A stretch of 16,831 nucleotides of DNA, from NCBI GenBank assembly GCA_964392615.1, contig CAYMRB010000209.1, positions 1 to 16,831 of the forward strand, in the 5' to 3' direction. Under the pieces are notes generated by a model. The model was not told the origin of the DNA and did not search any database. It saw nothing but the letters and a program-made list of their open reading frames with translations. The translations under genes were made by a program, and so were the position numbers. This DNA is from CAYMRB01 sp964392615. Its GTDB lineage: Bacteria > Planctomycetota > UBA8108. Every line of letters begins with the position of its first letter. Position 1 is the stretch's first letter. Shown here one piece after another: positions 7,303 through 12,664 of this stretch.

Positions 7303-7719
7303 ATGCGCTTCTGGAACCTTGCCTCGACCACCTCGCAACGCCGCCGCAAGCGCATCTGCGCGAAGCCGTTCCCCGATGCGTGGCGCCGAATTCTGGCGGT
7401 TCGTGTTCGAAAGTACGCACGACTGCCGGCGGCGAGTAGGGATCGGCTGCGCGATGTCGTCCGCATCTTCATCGCCGAGACGAGCTGGGAGGGCTGCAAC
7501 GGCCTCGAGATGAGCGACGAGATTCGGGTGACCATTGCCGCGCACGCCGGTCTCATGACGCTGGGCTTCGACGGCTTCTACTTCGATGATGTGAGCTCGA
7601 TCGTCGTCTATCCGACGAGCTTCCTGACAGAGCCTCGCGATGGCGTCCGTAGCGCGATCATTGGCCAAGCGCACGGCACGGGCACGGTCGTGCTCTCGTG
7701 GAAAGACGTCGCGCGAGGC
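7303..7719 (+). pseudogene. MtfA-family (M90) peptidase, N-terminal half only, active site lost
   Basis: In frame from ATG 7303, about 139 residues match the N-terminal half of the MtfA/M90 zinc peptidase family: KPFPDAWRRIL, RLRDVVRIFIAE, WEGCNGLEMSDEIRVTIAAH, SSIVVYPTSFL and finally VVLSWKDVARG. In complete members (about 260 residues) the next segment holds the zinc motif HExxH. Here the sequence passes directly into a TPR-coding frame at 7712-7720, so the catalytic motif is missing and the product, if made, cannot be a peptidase. The same frame runs on out of register to 8322. The remnant lies between the HEAT-like and TPR pieces on the same strand. The family call is from motif recognition; the loss of the active site is read directly. 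Confidence 0.65.
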
Positions 7720-8764
7720 ATACACGTTTCGGGCGTTGCTGTTCCGCGAGAACGGAGAGTGGGATCGCGCTATCGCCGACTGCGATCACGCGCTCGAGCT
7801 GGCTCCGGACGACGTGAACGTGCTCCGCGATCGCGCCTCCGCGCACGAGGGCAAGGGAGACCTCGATGCGGCGATCGCCGACCTGAGCCGCGCGGTCGAG
7901 GCACTGCCGGAGTTCGCGTACGCACGCGTGTTGCGAGCCTTCCTTTACCAGGAGCAGGGGCGAGTGCAGGAGGCCGTGGAGGATCTCGATGCCGCGATCG
8001 ACACCGATCCGGAGTGCGCCGATGCGTTTTCGGCGCGAGGCTTCCAGCGGTATCTCGACGGCGATATGGACGCTGCGTTGCACGACCTGGACATCGCGAT
8101 CCGTCTCGACCCGGACGCACGCGTCAACTACGGGTATCGGGTAGAAGTCCATCTCGAGCGGGCAGACTACGACGCGGCTCTCTCGGACGCGGATCGCGCC
8201 GTAGCGCTCGATCCCCAGTCCGAGTTCGCACGCCAACAACGTGGCGAGGTGCGTCTCGAACGCGGCGAACTCGCGGAGGCTGCGGCGGACCTCGACGAGG
8301 CCATACGGCTCGAGCCCGGTGAGGGGATGAGTTGGCTGTTACGCGGCAACGTGGAGTACGACCGGTGCCGAAACTCCGAGGCAAACGGGTGGTACAACGA
8401 GTCAGTTCGACTTCTCCCCGACGCTCCGCTGCCGCTCCACAATCGCGGTGTCGCACGTCTGCACACGGGTGAGCTCGACCGGGCGATCGACGATCTCGAC
8501 GCGACCATCGCGCTCGATGCGGAGAACACGCTCGACGCACTCTCTCATGCCTATCGCGCGGTCGCGCGGGTCCGCGCCGGCGACGCGGACGCGGCGCTGA
8601 GCGACGTGGAGGACGCGCTCCGCCTCGATCCAGAGTGCGCCACCGCGTACTACGCGCGATCGCTCGTCTGGGCCGCTCGCAACGACGACGGGCGCGCGCG
8701 TGCGGATCGGGATCGAGCCGAGGAGCCGCGGACGTGCGAGCACTGGGAGCGGTGGCGGCGGTGA
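7640..8764 (+). CDS. TPR-repeat protein, 5' end missing
   Basis: From about 7715 the frame encodes some ten consecutive 34-residue tetratricopeptide repeats (for example GEWDRAIADCDHALELAPDD, AAIADLSRAVEALPEF, AALSDADRAVALDPQS), giving a superhelical protein-binding scaffold. The nominal ATG at 7640 lies inside the MtfA coding frame, and its first 25 residues are out-of-frame MtfA sequence; there is no Shine-Dalgarno sequence, so the true start has probably been lost. The end also looks cut: after RADRDRAEE the residues turn to PRTCEHWERWRR and stop, while another frame takes up an EEP-hydrolase sequence at about 8731. Soluble as it stands, since no signal peptide or membrane segment remains. 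Probably a decayed gene, though the long intact repeat region suggests recent damage or an assembly join. Confidence 0.6.
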   Translation: MASVARSLAKRTARARSCSRGKTSREAYTFRALLFRENGEWDRAIADCDHALELAPDDVNVLRDRASAHEGKGDLDAAIADLSRAVEALPEFAYARVLRAFLYQEQGRVQEAVEDLDAAIDTDPECADAFSARGFQRYLDGDMDAALHDLDIAIRLDPDARVNYGYRVEVHLERADYDAALSDADRAVALDPQSEFARQQRGEVRLERGELAEAAADLDEAIRLEPGEGMSWLLRGNVEYDRCRNSEANGWYNESVRLLPDAPLPLHNRGVARLHTGELDRAIDDLDATIALDAENTLDALSHAYRAVARVRAGDADAALSDVEDALRLDPECATAYYARSLVWAARNDDGRARADRDRAEEPRTCEHWERWRR

Positions 8765-9126
8765 TCCGTTCGCGCCGCGAGCCTGCTCCGTTCGTGGTCC
8801 TCGGCGACCTCAACGCGTCGGAAGGAAACCGGGCGGTGCGTTTCCTCAAGGGAGAGCTGCCGCGTGCGAGCGACGACGGGCCGAGCGTCTCCTCGCCGAA
8901 CCTCGTCGACACGTTCCGTGTACTCCACCCCGAGAAGAACGACGTGGGCACGTTCAACGGGTGGCGCGACGAAGTCCGTCCGGGGAAGATCGACTACGTG
9001 TTCGCGCCGTCATGGATGCGTGTGCTGGAGGCGAGGATCCTCCGCGACCGTGAGGGCGGGCGGTATCCGTCGGACCACTTTCCGGTGTCGGCGCGGCTCG
9101 TCGTTCCGCGGGTGCGCGAAAGCTGA
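8731..9126 (+). pseudogene. Endonuclease/exonuclease/phosphatase-family protein, C-terminal half only
   Basis: From about 8731 to the stop at 9126 the frame encodes about 131 residues matching the C-terminal half of the EEP superfamily (Mg-dependent phosphodiesterases and nucleases). Landmarks are PFVVLGDLNASEG (Asp/Asn of the GDxN motif), LVDTFRVLHP, VGTFNGWRD, KIDYVFAP and the terminal SDHFPVSARL (catalytic His). The N-terminal half with the metal-binding Asn and Glu motifs is absent; the frame upstream of 8731 overlaps the TPR gene and is Arg-rich noise. It is therefore a remnant without a complete active site. Same strand and mosaic as the MtfA and TPR pieces. Confidence 0.6.
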
Positions 9127-9150
9127 GCCGTAGATCAGGCTTTCTGTCGA

Positions 9151-9183
9151 CGGCAGCGCAACCAGGCTGACTCTGTGCTGCCG
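9151..9183 (+). terminator. Hairpin downstream of the EEP remnant
   Basis: CGGCAGCGCA (9151-9160) pairs with TGTGCTGCCG (9174-9183): a 10-bp stem with one G-T pair and a 13-nt loop, 25 nt after the EEP stop. No T tract follows. Terminator role is inferred from position. Bases 9184-9344 show no gene. Confidence 0.3.
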
Positions 9184-9344
9184 GGCCGCTCGAGGTGTTG
9201 ACTTCGTTCGTGAGGCGCGGGATTGTGGGGAGTGTCCGCGGCGGTAGTCGCGGGTGTGGAAGTCGATTCTGGGCGCGGAGGCGCGTGCACTACGTCGATC
9301 CACGTTACCGGGCCGGCTGGTCGGTGTAGCGAACCTTGTTGAAG

Positions 9345-12300
9345 ATGAAAAATCTCCTCCTACTCGCGGCGGTTCAGTTGTTCGTGATCACGATCGGCTT
9401 GCATGTCGGCCACTGCGCCGAACCGGCCGAGGCCAAAGGCACGCGAGAATCGATCTGCGGGCGGTTGACCCGCCAATTCGGGTTCAGGGATGTCGTCTTT
9501 GCCGAGCGGGCCCACAACGGGCGCGGGAAGGTCAGCGACGGACACTGGTACGCGAACCTCGGCTATTACGCTCGGGCCCCACACAAGAAGGCCTACTCCT
9601 CGGGCGGCTCGCTCCGCAAGCTCGATCTGAGCACAGGCAAGGTCACGGTTCTGCTCGAGGACGACCGGGGGACCTTTCGTGACCCTGTGGTGCACTATGA
9701 CGGCAAGACGATCTTGTTCAGCTATCGCAAGGGAGGAACCGGCCAGTTTCATCTGTTCGAGATCCGATCTGACGGCAGCGGCCTGCGACAGCTGACGACC
9801 GGTATCTACGATGATATCGAGCCGTGCTGGCTTCCGGACGACTCGATCATGTTCGTCAGCAGCCGGGCCAGGCGTTACGTGAACTGCTGGGTCACGCAGG
9901 TCGCGACGTTATACAGATGTGACCGCCGCGGTCAGAACATCCGGCAGATCTCGGCCAACATCGAGCACGACAACACCCCGTGCGTGCTGGCGGACGGAAG
10001 GGTCGTTTTTCAGCGCTGGGAGTATGTCGATCGCAGTCAGGTCCACTATCACCACCTGTGGAGCGTCAATCCGGATGGCACGGGGCAGATGGTGTATTAC
10101 GGCAACATGCGCCCCGGCGGGGTCTTCATCGATCCGCAACCCATCCCCGGCTCGAGCCGGATCGTCTTCGTCAACTCGCCCGGTCATGGCAGGGCGGAGC
10201 ATGCGGGAGCGATCTGCACCGTGACCGGTCGGAATGGGCCCGACGACCCCCGTGCGCTCCGCGTGGTGCACAACGGGGGAAATCTGCGGGATCCCTGGGC
10301 GTTGTCGAAGGACGACTTCCTGGCCGCACAGGGCAAGAGCCTGGTTCACCTGTCCGGGACGGGCGAGCTGACGATCCTGTACACGCACGGTGGCTCCGAG
10401 CTGAACGAGCCGCGCCCGATCATGCCGCGCCAGCGCGAACGCGTCATTCCCAGCCGCGTCGATCTGTCGCGGACCACGGGCTCGCTCATGCTGACCGACG
10501 TGACGGTCGGCCGGAACATGGACGGCGTCAAGAGGGGCCAGATCAAGAAGCTGCTGATTCTCGAATCGCTACCGAAGCCGATCAACTACACGGGCAGCAT
10601 GGAGCCCACGAGCTACGGTGGCACTTTCACGCTGGAGCGTGTTCTCGGGACGGTACCGGTAGAGGAGGACGGATCGGCCCACTTCGAGGTACCCGCCAAT
10701 AGGGCGCTTATCCTGCTCGCGCTCGATCAGGAGGGCCGGGCGGTCAAGCGCATGCAGAGCTTCCTTTCAGTCATGCCTGGCGAGGAAGCCAGTTGCATAG
10801 GCTGTCATGAGCACAGACGCACCGCGCCACGCACCGCCGAGACGGGTCGACCCACGGCGTCGAAGCGCGCGCCGAGCCGGATCTCTGCCGTGCCGGGGAT
10901 TCCGGATGTCATCGACTACCCACGCGATATCCAGCCGATCCTCGACAAGCATTGCGTCCGGTGCCACGACCCGCAGAAGCGCGGCGGGGGCGTGATCCTC
11001 ACCGGCGATCACGGCCCGGTGTATTCGCACAGTTACTACACCCTGAGCGCCACCTACCAGTTCTCGGACGGCCGGAACCTCCCCAAGAGCAATTATCCGC
11101 CCTACGGACTGGGTGACGCGGCGAGCCCGATCATGAAGATGCTCCGCAGCGAGCACCATGACGTGAAGCTGAGCCAGCGTGAGGTGGAGATGATCCGACA
11201 CTGGATTCACTGCGGGGCGCCGTATATCGGCACGTATGCGGCGTTGATCCAGGGGATGATCGGCAGCACGGGGTACGAGGCGTCCCACTTCACGGCCATC
11301 GACACACGGATCCTGAAGAGCAAGAACGTCCAGCGAGCGTCACAGGTCATCACGCGCCGGTGTAGCGGCTGTCATGTGGGAGTGCGCACCGTCCCCAAGC
11401 ACCCCGCGGACTGGGGGCAGGGCACGAAGCTCATCCAGCCGCAACGCGCCTGGAGGATCAAGCAGCGTGACAACCGAGCAGCCTGGCGTTTCCAGCAGCA
11501 CATTCTCTACAACCTGACGCGCCCCGAGCTGTCCGTACAGCTTCTGGCTCCTCTGGCGAAGAAGGCCGGTGGATGGGGCGCTTGCCGTGAGATCAGCCGG
11601 GCGGGAGGGGGCGCCGGTACGATCACCGACAAGGTCGCTACAGTCTTCGCGTCGACAGATGATCCGGACTACAAGACACTGCTAGCTGCCATCCTGGACG
11701 CCAAGGCCCTGCACGACTCCGATCCGCGCTGGGACACGCCCGGCTGGAAGGCGCCCGTGGAGTACATCCGCGAGATGAAACGGCATGGGATCCTCCCCGA
11801 AACGTTCGATCGGGAAAAAGACCCGCTAGACCCGCATGAAACCGACAAACGCTACTGGCACGCGGTGACTGGCCATCACCTGCCCGGCAGAGAACCCGAC
11901 CTCCACGCGAACCCGACCATCCGAGCCATGTGCCTCGAGGGCACGTTGACGCCCGACGGCAGCGAGTTCAAGCCCGATGCCGCCAGCCTGACTACCGGCA
12001 AGCCGGCGACATGCTCGACTGCACTGGCCGGATCCCCGGCGCATTTCGCCAATGACGGCCATGCGGACGACACGAGCCGCTACTGGGCGATGGACGTCGC
12101 CAAAGGGGACCCCGCCTGGTGGCAGGTAGACCTCGAGAAACCGACCGGCGTGGGCCGCATCGTGGTCGTCGGATTCTATGGCGACGATCGCTGCTACGGC
12201 TTTGCCGTGGAGACATCCGTCGACGGGAAGACGTGGGACCTCGCGGCCGACAAGCGCGACAACCGAGCGCCCTCTACGGCCAAGGGCTACACGTGCCTCT

Positions 12301-12398
12301 TTGGCCAGCGTACCGTGCGGTACATCCGGGTCACTCAGACGAGCAATTCTGCGAACACAGGCCGGCACCTGGTGGAGGTGATGGCGTACGGGGAGTAG
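9345..12398 (+). CDS. HzsA-related multihaem protein with C-terminal discoidin-like domain
   Basis: Exported protein of 1,017 residues. MKNLLLLAAVQLFVITIGLH is a signal peptide. Residues about 80-470 are a WD40/TolB-like beta-propeller (DGKTILFSYRKGG, DGSGLRQLTTG, IMFVSSRA, NPDGTGQMVYYGN) as in hydrazine synthase alpha-like proteins. Three c-type haem sites follow: CIGCH at 484-488, CVRCH at 537-541 and CSGCH at 673-677, the second after DYPRDIQPILDKH, a motif typical of planctomycete haem proteins. Residues about 885-1017 resemble an F5/8-type C (discoidin) domain (WWQVDL, VETSVDGKTWD, VRYIRVT), suggesting carbohydrate or surface binding. Most members of this family lie outside anammox bacteria and have no known reaction; none is claimed here. 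Start: TTG codons at 9336 and 9339 precede ATG 9345, which I prefer; no strong Shine-Dalgarno sequence is visible. It stands alone between a remnant region and a convergent sigma gene. Confidence 0.85.
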   Translation: MKNLLLLAAVQLFVITIGLHVGHCAEPAEAKGTRESICGRLTRQFGFRDVVFAERAHNGRGKVSDGHWYANLGYYARAPHKKAYSSGGSLRKLDLSTGKVTVLLEDDRGTFRDPVVHYDGKTILFSYRKGGTGQFHLFEIRSDGSGLRQLTTGIYDDIEPCWLPDDSIMFVSSRARRYVNCWVTQVATLYRCDRRGQNIRQISANIEHDNTPCVLADGRVVFQRWEYVDRSQVHYHHLWSVNPDGTGQMVYYGNMRPGGVFIDPQPIPGSSRIVFVNSPGHGRAEHAGAICTVTGRNGPDDPRALRVVHNGGNLRDPWALSKDDFLAAQGKSLVHLSGTGELTILYTHGGSELNEPRPIMPRQRERVIPSRVDLSRTTGSLMLTDVTVGRNMDGVKRGQIKKLLILESLPKPINYTGSMEPTSYGGTFTLERVLGTVPVEEDGSAHFEVPANRALILLALDQEGRAVKRMQSFLSVMPGEEASCIGCHEHRRTAPRTAETGRPTASKRAPSRISAVPGIPDVIDYPRDIQPILDKHCVRCHDPQKRGGGVILTGDHGPVYSHSYYTLSATYQFSDGRNLPKSNYPPYGLGDAASPIMKMLRSEHHDVKLSQREVEMIRHWIHCGAPYIGTYAALIQGMIGSTGYEASHFTAIDTRILKSKNVQRASQVITRRCSGCHVGVRTVPKHPADWGQGTKLIQPQRAWRIKQRDNRAAWRFQQHILYNLTRPELSVQLLAPLAKKAGGWGACREISRAGGGAGTITDKVATVFASTDDPDYKTLLAAILDAKALHDSDPRWDTPGWKAPVEYIREMKRHGILPETFDREKDPLDPHETDKRYWHAVTGHHLPGREPDLHANPTIRAMCLEGTLTPDGSEFKPDAASLTTGKPATCSTALAGSPAHFANDGHADDTSRYWAMDVAKGDPAWWQVDLEKPTGVGRIVVVGFYGDDRCYGFAVETSVDGKTWDLAADKRDNRAPSTAKGYTCLFGQRTVRYIRVTQTSNSANTGRHLVEVMAYGE

Positions 12399-12462
12399 AG
12401 AGTCTCTGAGGCGCTCATCGGTTCCACGAAACGCGTCGAGCTAGCCCCCTCTGAATCCTAGC

Positions 12463-12477
12463 CCGGGCGTTGCCCGG
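12463..12477 (+). terminator. GC-rich hairpin after the HzsA-related gene
   Basis: CCGGGC (12463-12468), GTT loop, GCCCGG (12472-12477), beginning 65 nt after the stop. The stem is short but GC-only, with no T tract. It is a candidate terminator, weaker than the 25-bp inverted repeat that follows. Confidence 0.3.
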
Positions 12478-12511
12478 AACCCAATGTCGGAGGCCGCCGA
12501 GAGGAAAGAAC

Positions 12512-12582
12512 TCTAAGGAACCCAGGAACCCAGGAAAGGAAGTGGATGCGCCCTCCCTTCCTGGGTTCCTGGGTTCCTTAGA
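12512..12582. repeat. Perfect 25-bp inverted repeat built of GGAACCCA units
   Basis: Bases 12512-12536 read TCTAA followed by GGAACCCA twice and GGAA. Bases 12558-12582 are the exact reverse complement, with a 21-nt loop. Each arm therefore also holds an 8-bp direct repeat. The element lies in the 266-bp gap between two convergent genes (stops at 12398 and 12665), where a hairpin could end transcription from both sides. Perfect arms of this length and their internal repetition are more than a terminator needs and fit a REP/MITE-like dispersed element. The rest of the gap (12399-12664) holds no gene. Confidence 0.85.
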
Positions 12583-12664
12583 AATCCTACTTGGAGGCGG
12601 CAGAAACCTTCGCCGGAGAACAAGATTTTGGACGTCAGTAGTACAGAACCCCTCAGTGAGGGCC

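Noticed and set aside
9198..9226. TTGACT, 17-nt spacer, GATTGT as a promoter for the HzsA-related gene
   Set aside because: The -35 element is good but the -10 element matches the consensus at only three of six positions, and planctomycete promoters are poorly defined; too weak to annotate.
9345..12398. Calling the haem protein a true hydrazine synthase subunit
   Set aside because: No neighbouring hydrazine synthase beta/gamma genes are present, and related proteins are common in planctomycetes that do not carry out anammox.
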